Below are positions 1-9,328 of a stretch of DNA of 64,000 nucleotides, in pieces. The notes below the pieces were generated by a model. The model ran no database searches. It had not been told where the DNA came from and saw nothing but the letters and a program-made list of their open reading frames with translations. Both the position numbers and the translations under genes were made by a program. The number at the start of each line of letters is the position of its first letter. Position 1 is the stretch's first letter. Origin of the DNA: Paroedura picta (taxonomy: Eukaryota; Chordata; Lepidosauria; Squamata; Gekkonidae); the NCBI RefSeq assembly GCF_049243985.1, contig NC_135377.1, forward strand, positions 68,148,145-68,212,144, written 5' to 3'.

Positions 1-510
1 GGTGATGCCATTAGTTTACACAAATATTCCCTCTCCCTCATATTTCTGACAATATTGCTTTCCAGTTGGGATGGCCAAATAATTAGCTTTTGGCTTTGTT
101 CCTCACATTAGATTTTTGCAGTGCATGCTCTCTGGGGATATAGTCACCGTATTATTTTGTCTATGGTCATAACACAGGGCTCAATCGAGCAATATCCCCA
201 TGCATTGGTGTCTGCATTTATATGTGGGCATGCATTTCCCCCTACTTTAAGATGCGGATTTGGGAGTGATTCTGTGCATTATCTCACCCTTGGTGCTCAC
301 CACCAAGGGAAGAAAACATAATGCACTGGGTCTTATTTTCTGTACCCAGCTGGTTCATTGATGGGTTGCATGTTCAGAGAAGCTGGTCAGTGAAGTCTCT
401 TCTACACACATGCAAGCCAATCTGAGCAAAACACGTTACCCACTACCAGAATGAACTAACAATATGTCCCTTACATAAAAATGGGTTGAAATTACGTAAT
501 TTTTCTGGAG
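1..510. other. No gene recognised; possible PHACTR1 3' UTR or intergenic DNA
   Basis: No open frame here resembles a known protein and no repeat family is obvious. By conserved gene order in mammals the left edge would lie in or near the 3' end of PHACTR1 on the plus strand. Nothing in this stretch proves it. Confidence 0.3.
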
Positions 511-790
511 CAGCCTTGTTCAACCTTCCGAACATGGAGGAATCCTCGAAATATTTTTCAGGCTCCAAGGAACCTCAAAAGTGGTGCCACGCCCCTTCAG
601 AAAAGTGGGCATGGAAGATGTGGGAGCCAACCAGTCAACTGATCATTTACCATTTCCATTGGGGAGAAATCAACTCGGCCTTTGAGCAACAGGACGTCGG
701 CTCTGGTGATGTCTAGTGATGTCAGTGGCCATCCCAACTTCTGGGAAAGGCTGTGTAACCCCTGAGGGGCTCTCGTGTTGGGAATCCCTG
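511..790. mobile_element. Non-autonomous hAT-like element
   Basis: It begins CAGCCTTGTTCAACC and ends GGAATCCCTG, the CAG...CTG ends typical of hAT elements. The flanking octamers TTCTGGAG and CTCTAGAG match at 6 of 8 bases, which fits an old 8-bp target duplication. The same family occurs inverted at 28513-28899. It carries no transposase frame and is about 280 bp long, so it is a MITE-like derivative. Confidence 0.6.
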
Positions 791-1273
791 CTCTAGAGAA
801 TGGCTAAATCTATCTTGGTCCCATGGCTGGAAATCGTTAGTGGACTTCTCTATTGATTCCTATGCAACTCCCTTCCCCCATGAAATGTATGGAGATTAGC
901 AAAATCAGACTTTCCTTTGGCCCAGTTCTCATTTATTTCACCATGACCTGCGTGGGAGAAATTCATTAGTTTCCCATAGAAGAGGCCCCCTTTCCAGCAC
1001 AAGCTGCGGGGAACTCTTGTATTTTGCTCCAGCAGGCCTCTATTCAAATGCAGACGGGGTTATCGCACACAGACCTGCAATTGCCTTTATTCTGTGAACA
1101 AAACATTTCCCCCCCCTCCCACTATTCATGCAAGGATAGTGATAAAAAGGGCACCCAAGTGGCCCTTGCAAATGGCAAACAGGGTCGAATCCCCCCCCCC
1201 TCCAACCTGCTCAGCCAGCACCACCTTAATAATTGTATAAAGAGGAAAACAAGGAATGGCCGTATGGCCTGTT

Positions 1274-1296
1274 CACACACACACACACACACACAC
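1274..1296. repeat. (AC)n microsatellite
   Basis: Uninterrupted CA dinucleotide run of about 11 units, just left of the possible PHACTR1 3' UTR end. Confidence 0.95.
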
Positions 1297-1299
1297 TCC

Positions 1300-1610
1300 G
1301 CCTCGTCATTTATTCCAGACCCCACGCATTTGTCTGGTTCCTCTCCAAGTCAAGTGTATGTACATAGTTTTGTCTTTGTATAGGAGTGGATGTGGTGACA
1401 GTCAAGCCTGTGCTCTTCCAGTATTGTAATTTAAAAAATTATGGCTGTATGAGGGGGGGAGGGGAATCCAGAAAAAAAAATGTAAATACCTAGAGGAAAC
1501 TAAAACTGGAGCCCTGTGTCTTAGGGTTTTGTACATATTGAAACTGCATGGTGTTTAAATTGTCTCCGATGTATGCAGTTTCTTTAAAAAAAAATTGTTT
1601 TAAAAGAAAA
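1300..1610 (+). other. PHACTR1: Candidate end of the PHACTR1 3' UTR
   Basis: This stretch is AT-rich and not repetitive. It has the texture of a vertebrate mRNA tail: TGTAAATA and TTTTGTACAT motifs, then T- and A-rich runs ending near 1610. In mammals PHACTR1 ends tail-to-tail with TBC1D7, and TBC1D7 ends at about 9.1 kb on the opposite strand, so the position and strand fit. No coding exon of PHACTR1 is visible and no clean AATAAA is seen; the expected place holds a poly-A run instead. It could equally be unrelated conserved non-coding DNA. Confidence 0.3.
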
Positions 1611-1884
1611 AAAAAGTGCTCTTGTCTGCATTTCTTTTCTGACTCCTGTCCATCTCGGTTGTTACTTCATGCTGCCGTGCAAAGGGCGGGGTATGGGCAA
1701 GGAGTATCCCAGTCTAGGCTGCATACATGCCCTCTGGCTAAAATTTCCAGGAGTTCTTTTCACCATTCTGCAGAATGGGCTCCTGTCAGGCACAGGGTGT
1801 GTCGCGGGGAGGATGGACCATGTCAAGGCAGCAGCACTGGGTCAAAATGCAAAGGTGATCCTTCTCGTTTTGCATATTTGGTAA

Positions 1885-2110
1885 AGCTGAACAGGGGATG
1901 GCCCAGATTAGCCTAGATGGCCCAGACTAGCCTGATTTTACTAGATCTCAGCAGCGCTGGCCCCAGTTAGTACTTTGATGGGAGACCAGCAGACGCCCAG
2001 GGTTGCTGAACAGAGGCAGGAAACAGCAAACCATCTCTGTCCATTTCTTGTTCTGAAAACCTCAGTGGGTCACCTTAACTCGGCTGCAGCTTGAAGGCGC
2101 TTTCCACAAC
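1885..2110 (+). repeat. 5S rRNA-derived SINE
   Basis: The core matches the internal promoter part of 5S rRNA: a degenerate AGATCTCAGAAGCT block, then TTAGTACTTTGATGGGAGACC-like sequence. It is followed by the family's own body (GCAGAGGCAGG, GGCAAACC, CTTGAAGG...ACTTTCCAC). This is the first of several copies in the window. Diverged and not a functional 5S gene. Confidence 0.85.
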
Positions 2111-2150
2111 ATGTACTCTCTGTTTCTCCCTGCCAGGATAATGTGGTGGA

Positions 2151-2380
2151 GAGCAGCGTGGTGCAGTGGTCAAGAGTGACAGTCTCTAATCTGGAGAACC
2201 AGGTTCGAGTCCCCACTTTTCCACATGAAGCCAAATGGGTGACCTTGGGCCATTCACAGCTCTCTAAGAGCTCTCTCAGCCCCACCTGCCTCTCCAGGTG
2301 TCTGTTGTGGGGGTGGAAGGAGAGGACATTGTAAGTCTCTTTGAGACTCCTTAGGGAAGAGAAAAGCAACTCTCTACTTC
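2151..2380 (+). repeat. Sauria-type tRNA SINE
   Basis: It has a tRNA-like head (GTGGTGCAGTGGTCAAGAG, then GGTTCGAGTCCC as the B box). The body follows (ACCTTGGGCCATTCACAG, GGTGTCTGTTGTGGGG) and a BovB-like 3' end (GAGACTCCTTAG...). Diverged copy. Confidence 0.9.
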
Positions 2381-3295
2381 TAGCGAGAAAACCTTGATCT
2401 AGTCCAATAAAATCTGTTCCAGCCTGATAGCAGACCTCACTCTTTAGATGAGTCTGTGCCTTTTCATAAAGTCCTTGGCCTCAGCTGCTTGCCTAGGAAA
2501 TGTCATATGATCTTTAAAAAAATCAAGACACTGCCAGCCTTTTCACCAATGGGGGGAGACCACGAAAGCCGAGTCTGCTCCTCTCTTTACACTTCAGCAA
2601 AGAGCAAAACTATTGACTACAGAGCATGCTCTAGAATGGCTAAATAAGAAACCACCTTTACAATCTCATTCTTTCTATGTACAACTGGCCAAGCAGGGAT
2701 GAACTTTCCACTGACATTTAAATGTTAGTTTGATGGACTTCTGGAGGCTTCTCTCTGTGACTGAAACACTGATCTAAAACAGCTATTTTTCCCCTGTGAA
2801 AATTTCAGCACGGCAGCCCCCTCTAGGAGTGACAGCCTCCCAGGGGAGACCTGTTTTAGTCGTCTGACACTTTGGCTTTGAGCCATGAATCAGGCAGCAC
2901 TATGAGTCAGAACACATGCGCTAATTGGAACTGTGGATCGGAAGTCCATTTTCTTCCACTCAAGCTGTCAGAACCAGGTATGGATTCAGTCCCGCGGGAC
3001 CCTCTGTCTGAATTTCAATCAGCAAGTAATCCACAGTGTCATGCCTGCAGAAGCCCCACCCCATGCACAGATAGACGGAGAATGCAAACCCTCCCCCCAA
3101 AAAAAACCCTAAAAGACCACTATTTTATAATTTTGCTAGTTTTCCTAAATGCCGGAGTAAATTGTTGAAAATATTCAGATTTATTTTTAAAACGTACATC
3201 TCATGTTCTCATCTGCATTCCCGAGAACAAACTGTGGGAGGATGATAATACTCTGCAAATATCAGGTGGTCGGTACCTTGGAATAACATGCCCTT
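2381..3295. other. No gene or clear repeat
   Basis: Roughly 900 bases of intergenic DNA. No frame resembles a known protein. An AATAAA at about 2405 (+) follows a SINE and has no UTR context. Confidence 0.5.
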
Positions 3296-3336
3296 TAAGA
3301 GAAGAAGAAAAGTTGGGTTTTTTATACCCCACGTTG
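3296..3336 (-). repeat. Sauria SINE 3' tail fragment
   Basis: Short reverse-oriented piece (GAAGAAGAAAAGTTGGGTTT, then TATACCCC) that matches the tail of the Sauria SINE only. Confidence 0.4.
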
Positions 3337-3394
3337 CATGTGCAAATTTAAAAAAAAAAAGGGGGGGCATTTCAGATTTAGTCCAAAGCACCTT

Positions 3395-3940
3395 CCCTGG
3401 CTCAGATTCAGCTGAATCAATTTAACTGAACAGGGAGAGATTTGGCACCATTAAAGTCAATGGGAAATTTTCCCTTTCTGTCCATTCTGTGCTCAGGGGG
3501 AGGTAGGGGGTTGAGGTAGGGCACCAAATTTCCTGGATAGCTGCAGGAGACTCTCCTCAAAAGAACTCCCTAAGTTTCAAAAATATTGGACCATGGGGTC
3601 CAGTTCCACAGGGACCCAAAGAGGGCCCCCCCCTATCTGACCTCCATTGTTTCCAATGGCAAAGAAAGACTGTTCTTGTCTCATCACTGAAAACAATGGT
3701 AGTTGAATGGGGGCACCTCTTTTGGACCCTGTGGAATTGGACCCCCTGGTCCAATCTTTTTGAAATTTTAGAGGAGAGGCGCCTGCAGCTACAATACAAA
3801 TATGGTCGTCCCCCCCTGGAATAAATGTAAAAGGAAAATTTTGGTCCCTTTAAATTTTTAACTGCCCAAACTCATGGATGAATCACACACATGAATCACA
3901 GTTCAGCAATTCAGCCAAGGCTGATTCAGCTACTTTTCAG
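3395..3940. mobile_element. Foldback (long inverted repeat) element
   Basis: The two halves of this stretch are reverse complements with scattered mismatches. The best match is between about 3540-3640 and 3680-3800: TTGGACCATGGGGTCC and TTCCACAGGG on the left, GGACCCCCTGGTCCAA and CCCTGTGGAA on the right, with GCTGCAGGAG / GGCGCCTGCAGC further out. The arms continue outward (AAATTTTCCC / GGAAAATTTT) to TTCAGCTGAATC and GATTCAGC ends. The centre is about 45 bp. No coding capacity. It ends about 35 bp before the next element. Confidence 0.7.
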
Positions 3941-4110
3941 ACTATTCAAACCAAATTGCATATGCCTATACCTTAAGGTGACCAGATTTCAACATTGGGA
4001 AAGCGAGACACCATTGACCGGGGGGGTTCTTAATTAAAAATTTGGTCTATATGGAGCAACAAAGTTTCATAGAACGCATAAAACGCAAAAATGGCATTAT
4101 CTGTAAACAG

Positions 4111-4126
4111 CCCGTGGCGCCACGGG
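4111..4126. repeat. Perfect 16-bp GC palindrome
   Basis: CCCGTGGCGCCACGGG equals its own reverse complement. A further GGCGCCACGG follows at once. It lies near the left end of the composite element. Confidence 0.95.
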
Positions 4127-4195
4127 CGCCACGGACTGAATAAAAGAGTAAGGGGTAGTGGGGAGGAGTTAGGGCGGGACCGGTCCGGGATAAAA

Positions 4196-4250
4196 ACTCG
4201 GAGGGGCCAATCAGGAGCCGCAAAGCGGCTCCTGATTGGCCCCTCCGAGT
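4196..4250. repeat. Perfect hairpin with 26-bp arms and CCAAT boxes
   Basis: The left arm 4196-4221 and right arm 4225-4250 are exact reverse complements separated by AAA. Each arm contains GGCCAATCAG, so an NF-Y-type CCAAT box appears on both strands. Two perfect 26-base arms in otherwise diverged repeat DNA suggest recent origin or gene conversion. Promoter function is only inference. Confidence 0.95.
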
Positions 4251-4386
4251 GTCAATCCCGCCCCAAGCAGCCCAGGGAATATGGCGGAGCGGCCTCGCAG
4301 CGTCGGCCGGCAGAAGGCTCCAGAGAGCCTCGGCTGGGGGGTGGTCCGGGAAGCCTTCTCTCGGCCGGCGGAGCGGCCTCGCAGCC

Positions 4387-5575
4387 CCTTCCCCGGGTCT
4401 CGGGGAGCATTTTAAAACTGTGCTGCCGCCTTACAAACCTCTCCGAGACCCAGGGAAGCCAAGCCGCGCCTTCCCCGGGTCTCGGGGAGCATTTTAAAAC
4501 TGTGCTGCCGCCTTACAAACCTCTCCGAGACCCAGGGAAGCCAAGCCGTGCCTTCCCCGGGTCTCGGGGAGCATTTTAGAACTGTGCTGCCGCCTTAAAA
4601 ACCTCTCCGAGACCCGGGGAAGCCAAGCCGCGCCTTCCCCGGGTCTCGGGGAGCATTTTAAAACTGTGCTGCCGCCTTACAAACCTCTCCGAGACCCAGG
4701 GAAGCCAAGCCGCGCCTTCCCCGGGTCTCGGGGAGCATTTTAAAACTGTGCTGCCGCCTTACAAACCTCTCCGAGACCCAGGGAAGCCAAGCCGCGCCTT
4801 CCCCGGGTCTCGGGGAGCATTTTAGAACTGTGCTGCCGCCTTAAAAACCTCTCCGAGACCCGGGGAAGCCGAGCCGCGCCTTCCCCGGGTCTCGGAGAGC
4901 ATTTTAAAACTTTGCTGCCGCCTTAAAAACCTCTCCGAGACCCAGGGAAGCCGAGCCGCGCCTTCCCCAGGTCTCGGAGAGCATTTTAGAACTGTGCTGC
5001 CGCCTTAAAAACCTCTCCGAGACCCGGGGAAGCCGAGCCGCGCCTTCCCCGGGTCTCGGAGAGCATTTTAAAACTGTCCTGCCGCCTTAAAAACCTCTCC
5101 GAGACCCAGGGAAGCCGAGCCGCGCCTTCCCCGGGTCTCGGAGAGCATTTTAGAACTGTGCTGCCGCCTTAAAAACCTCTCCGAGACCCGGGGAAGCCGA
5201 GCCGCGCCTTCCCCGGGTCTCGGAGAGCATTTTAGAACTGTGCTGCCGCCTTAAAAACCTCTCCGAGACCCAGGGAAGCCGAGCCGCGCCTTCCCCGGGT
5301 CTCGGAGAGCATTTTAGAACTGTGCTGCCGCCTTAAAAACCTCTCCGAGACCCGGGGAAGCCGAGCCACGCCTTCCCCGGGTCTCGGAGAGCATTTTAAA
5401 ACTGTGCTGCCGCCTTAAAAACCTCTCCGAGACCCGGGGAAGGCGTGGATCACCTTCCCCGGGGCTCGGAGACCTTCTTAAAACTGCGCTGCCACTTTAA
5501 AAAGCTCTTCGAGCCCTGGGGAGGGCATGGATCAGCTTCCCCGGGCCTCGGAGACGTTCTTAAAACGGCTCTCTG
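4387..5575. repeat. 82-bp palindromic minisatellite, about 14.5 units
   Basis: Units begin CCTTCCCCGGGTCTCGG at 4387, 4469, 4551, 4633, 4715, 4797, 4879, 4961, 5043, 5125, 5207, 5289, 5371 and, diverged, at 5453 and 5535. The spacing is exactly 82 bp throughout. Each unit holds CTTCCCCGGGTCTCGGAGAG and its exact reverse complement around an AT-richer centre (ATTTTAAAACTGTGCTGCCG...TTAAAAAC), so each unit can fold back. Units differ by a few diagnostic bases in an ordered pattern (see findings). CpG-rich. Confidence 0.97.
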
Positions 5576-5579
5576 CAAG

Positions 5580-6570
5580 GCAGCGTGACTCCAGCAACTT
5601 CTGATGAGGCATTTGACCAGATTGCCCACCAAGTAGCAGGGAGCTGTTGTCGTTGTTCCTTATTTGTTCTGCAATCACCTCTTTAGCATTGCCTGCTTTC
5701 CCAGCTGCACACAAACACAGTGGATGCCAGAAAGAACAAGGTAAGAAGAGAATTGGGACAGGGATTTCTTTGTTTCCTTTGGCAAAAATAAAAATACAAA
5801 ATACCCCCTAACCCAGTGAGGCATTTCCATGGGGTGAATGAGACACAGCAGCTGCTCTTTATGCCCTGTTAAGCTCAGTTAACACCAATATAGAGTTCGT
5901 GTTGAAGTACTGAATGACGAGTAGGATAACTTTCAATTTGATTAACAACACGTATCACTCATTGTTTGGATAAAAGGCAATTACCACGATATCTAATACA
6001 ACAGTAGTTGCTTTTTTTGTGGATTACTAAAGCTGTATAATGGAGCTACCCACATATGGCTTTGTGGATAGATCAAAGGGTGGGGGGAGCCTTGAAAATA
6101 GCTTGATAAGTACTGAAAATGTTTGTGGAATGTTGAGAACAATTCAGTGTCCATTAAAACAAAAGAGAGAGTGGAAAAATTTCCATATGAAGCCTCAGAA
6201 AGAATTCAACTTCCCTACCACCTTCATGATTCTTCATCACTATATATCTGATAATTACGTGGCTGGTCCTTATGATAAGAAAGCCACCCACAAACCAGAT
6301 GAAGATTTCTACTTATTAGGAGATTTCAATGTTTCAAAAACAGGCACAGTTTCATTATGTCATATTTCCCCCCCCCCTTTAGTTAATTTTACAAGGCATA
6401 TTCTCAGAAATTTTCAAGTCATACTCTTACATATAAAGTGAAATTCAGCCTTCATACATAACAACCAGACTCAAACGTCAGGCCGCCGCCGCCAAAAGCC
6501 CAGGACTCCAGCAAGGACTGCAGGTAGTCCCCCCCCCCCCAATACCCACTCTCACTCCTGGGGGCTGCTA
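5580..6570. other. Interior of the composite element, no recognised gene
   Basis: About 1 kb between the satellite and the right end. A 133-codon frame at 6040-6441 (+) resembles no family I know. A 60-codon frame at 5532-5714 (-) runs into the satellite. Neither has support beyond being open. Confidence 0.4.
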
Positions 6571-6572
6571 GC

Positions 6573-6600
6573 GCCCATTGCATTTCAGACTGCAATGGGC
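6573..6600. repeat. Small hairpin near the right end of the composite element
   Basis: GCCCATTGCA and TGCAATGGGC are perfect reverse complements around an 8-base loop. It sits about 100 bp inside the right end. Confidence 0.8.
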
Positions 6601-6700
6601 TATATTTCTAGTAATATATATTTTAAAAATTTCAACGTAAGTACAATTTGCCAGGTAGCCCCAGATGTCCCTCCAAAAGTGGGACAATCTGGTCACCTTA

Positions 6701-6880
6701 CCCGAAGCGGCTTACAAATACCTTTCCCTTCTTCTCCCCACGGCAGACACCCTGGGAGGCAGTTGGGGCTGAGAGAGCTCATAGAACTGTGACTGGTCCA
6801 ATGCGGAGCAGTTGGGAATCAAACCTGGCTCTCCAGAATAGAGTCTACAACTCTTTAATCACTGAACCGTTCTGGCTAAC
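6701..6880 (-). repeat. Sauria SINE, truncated
   Basis: Reverse-oriented copy starting CCCGAAGCGGCTTACAAATA and running to the tRNA-like head (GAATCAAACCTGG, CACTGAACCGTTCTGGCT). It lacks the normal 3' tail, which would lie where the composite element now ends. Confidence 0.8.
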
Positions 6881-7067
6881 AGGTGAAGGTCTTCATGGCA
6901 GGCAGGTGAACAGTATCACCTGGGGAAAAACATCCCCTCAAACCTCTGTTAAGGGGACAGAACGTTTTTTTTGGGGGGGGGGGGGGGTTGTCAGGTTTTT
7001 GGCAGTTTCGGCACACTTCAAAAAAAAATCCACCACCTTGGCTAAGGAAGGATTTGACACTTTGTGA

Positions 7068-7300
7068 CATTATACCAGTGTTAAAAGTAGCAGCCTCTAA
7101 TCTGGAGAGCCAGGTTTGATTCCCTGCTCCTCCACATGCAGCCAGCTTGGTGATCTTGGGCCAGTCACAGCTCTAATAGAGCTGTTCTCACCGAGCTGTC
7201 CCACCAGAGTTCTCTGCCTCATCTCCCTCACAGGGTGTCTGTTCTGGGGAAACTCCTTCAGTTAGTGAAAAGCAGGGTATAAAAAGCAGTTCCTCCTCCT
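7068..7300 (+). repeat. Sauria SINE
   Basis: The head is degraded; the B-box region GGTTTGATTCCC, GATCTTGGGCCAGTCACAG, GGTGTCTGTTCTGGGG and the tail GTGAAAAGCAGGGTATAAAA are all present. Confidence 0.85.
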
Positions 7301-7651
7301 ACCTCTGTAGGAGAAAAGTCCTCTAGTTCTGATGCAGATCCAAACAGGTAAGAAGAGAGAGGACTGCAAAGGGAGACTCTCAAAAACCATACGGCCCAGC
7401 CAAGGTAAGAGTACGATGACCCAAGACACGTTTTGCATGGGTGGGACAGGGCTGGGAGAATTGGCTTGGACACTTGGAACTGCAAAATCCTGGGTTGGGC
7501 CACTGGTCTAGCATGATCAGTCTTGTCTTTTCCGACTGCAGCTCTTCAGAGATCTTTCACGGTGCCTGCTCCCTAATCATTTTACTGGAGATGCTGGGTA
7601 TTGAACCTGAGACTTCCCTTTCCTGTAATTTTTACCCATTGCTCCTAGTCC

Positions 7652-7783
7652 TTGGCCCATTCCGCACACGATAATACACATTCAATGCACTTTAGAAGTA
7701 GATTTTCCTGTTCCGCACAGGAAAATCCGGTTGCCAAATCACATTGAAAGTGCATTATCCTATGTGTGTGGAATGGGCCCTTG
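7652..7783. mobile_element. Palindromic MITE (GCCCATTCCGCACAC family)
   Basis: Starts GGCCCATTCCGCACACG and ends GTGTGTGGAATGGGCC. The inner segments TTCAATGCACTTTAGAAG / CACATTGAAAGTGCATTATC are also inverted around AGGAAAATC. Relatives lie at 34390, 35405 and 36520. Confidence 0.7.
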
Positions 7784-8094
7784 TCTCTAAAGCTGCAGTA
7801 TGCTATCTGGCCCCCTCTTTAACATGTCTGTCTTTTACACAGTTAAATACGGCTATCGTGTCACCCTTGGTTACCAAGTGGATAGGCATGTGGGTTTGAA
7901 GCAGCAGAACAAAATTTGAGACCACTGCCAACAAAACCATATACCCAGCATGAAACTTGGTTGGTCTTAAAGGTGCCACTGACTCCGTAATACTGGTTAC
8001 TGTCATTGTTTTGTAGCTTGAAGGGCAACTACAGCTGTGGATACAGCCTGTCAGTGTATGGCCCAACAATGCAAGAGCCAGGCCTAGAGTGGCT

Positions 8095-8277
8095 TCCTAG
8101 AATTACAACTGGATTCCAGACACAGATCTATCCCTCTGGAGAAAATAACTGCTCTGGAATGTAGAGTCCGACATGTTATATTCAGCTGAGCCCTCTCCCA
8201 TCCCCAAAGCCTGCCCTCCTCACACTCCACCACAAAACCTCCAGGAATTCTCCAGCCTGGAGCTGGCAACCTGAGCT
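8095..8277. mobile_element. Short inverted-repeat element (GGTTGCCA family)
   Basis: Contains the family's body (CTGGAGAAAATAACTGCT, CCTCCAGGAATTCTCCAGCC) and its CTGGCAACCTGAG end. Many squamate repeats share this layout. Diverged copy, other end weak. Confidence 0.5.
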
Positions 8278-8862
8278 CAAGTCCTGGCCCCAATGAGTCC
8301 TCCTTCAAAGGCCCCAGTAGGACCTTGCCCTCCCCCGGGGCTTGCACATCTCCAATGGTGACTGGAGAGTTTCTTCCCCATCCTTTTGATGTGAACGCTA
8401 TCAAAGGGTCAGTTTGTCATTTCCAAGGCTTCCTTTGAATATTTCTTTCTGCTTGAGTCAGTGTCGTATTTCTTACCAGCAAGAGGCAATGTATAAAAAA
8501 TGCATTCCCAAAGAGTGAATGAGCAATGCGAGCTTCCTTTCTTCAGACACTTCTGTGCCACTAATTGCAAGCAGGTAATGATCAAAAATCCGAACCTGTG
8601 AAGCAAAAGCAATGGGAGGCTCGCCTGGGCTTTGCAAAAAAGGTGCAGGTGGATTCAAAGGCCAAAAAGCTATCCCACCTTTACAGTCACAGTTGTGTCT
8701 TATAGCAATGCCTCCCGCTGAATTCCAACACATATTTAAGTGTCCACAGATTCGGCCCATTTCGGTATTGGAATATATTACAATGTTATATAGCCCTCTA
8801 GCAATCCCCAACATTAAAGATTAGAAGAAATGCAGTTCAGGTTTCAATAGTTAATATGTAGA

Positions 8863-8995
8863 ATCATAGAATAATAGAGTTGGGAAGGACCTCATGGGTC
8901 ATCTAGTCCAACCCCCTGCACTATGCAGGACACTCACAACCCTATCGCTCATCTACTGTAACCTGCCACACCTTTACCTTCACAGAATACGTGAA
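8863..8995 (-). mobile_element. CR1-like LINE 3' end
   Basis: Reverse-oriented: the terminal repeat AGAATCATAGAATAATAGAG is followed by GGTCATCTAGTCCAACCCCC and TGCAGGACACTCACAACCC. It lies just downstream of the TBC1D7 3' end. Confidence 0.9.
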
Positions 8996-9133
8996 GGCAT
9001 ATCTGTACAGGTCACAAATTTGAGATAATTGGGACATTTTAAGCTACATGTACTTATAATCACAATGCAGCCCAACTTTTGACTAGGCTTATACACTGCA
9101 AGCCATTCCGACAGTGGAAGCAAGAAAACGAGA

Positions 9134-9241
9134 TAAATTATAACACATCCCCATTTTTAAATAATTTTAATCACACATTTCCAGGGAAAGGAATGCAACC
9201 CCCCCCCCTCCAAAACCCTAAGCCATGGGGTCGGCGGGGGC
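9134..9241 (-). terminator. TBC1D7: Likely TBC1D7 3' UTR and polyadenylation signal
   Basis: Downstream of the stop codon the only good signal on the minus strand before the CR1 copy is ATTAAA at 9171-9166. Cleavage would then fall near 9135-9155, giving a 3' UTR of about 90-110 nt. The signal is a common AATAAA variant. A longer alternative UTR cannot be ruled out. Confidence 0.45.
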
Positions 9242-9328
9242 TCAGGCTGAATGAGCAGGGGTCCCGCAATGTTTCTGCCACAGCTCAATGGCTTTGCTCA
9301 CAATTGCATCGGTGTTATCTTGAGGTAC
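9242..9328 (-). CDS. TBC1D7: TBC1D7 last coding exon
   Basis: Encodes residues 266-293 ([20 protein letters not shown] then CGTPAHSA) and the TGA at 9244-9242. Acceptor TTTTGTAG. Human ends with the same CGTP core. Confidence 0.97.
   Translation of the reverse strand, partial: VPQDNTDAIVSKAIELWQKHCGTPAHSA

Larger units (their letters stand above)
3974..6700. mobile_element. Composite 2.7-kb element with hAT-like ends
   Basis: The left end TAAGGTGACCAGATTTCAAC and the right end GACAATCTGGTCACCTTA are inverted and share TAAGGTGACCAGAT. About 110 bp of left end and 100 bp of right end match, in reverse orientation, the 216-bp element at 48694-48909, which has a perfect 8-bp duplication. So the two are long and short forms of one family. 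Between the ends lie GC-rich palindromes, the 82-bp satellite, about 1 kb of unremarkable DNA and a small hairpin. No flanking 8-bp duplication is seen (CTATACCT against CCCGAAGC), so the ends may come from two copies or the flank was lost. Confidence 0.6.

Noticed and set aside
1885-2110. 5S rRNA gene
   Set aside because: The core is degenerate and continues into the SINE body; several copies share this layout.
2405-2410. AATAAA as a polyadenylation site for PHACTR1
   Set aside because: It follows a SINE and a 5S SINE, with no UTR-like context directly before it.
4387-5575. CRISPR-like regular array
   Set aside because: The whole 82-bp unit repeats with no unique spacers; it is a minisatellite in a vertebrate genome.
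6040-6441. 133-codon frame containing LLGDFNV, like a LINE endonuclease motif
   Set aside because: Only one short motif matches and the spacing of the rest does not fit an endonuclease domain; chance is likely.
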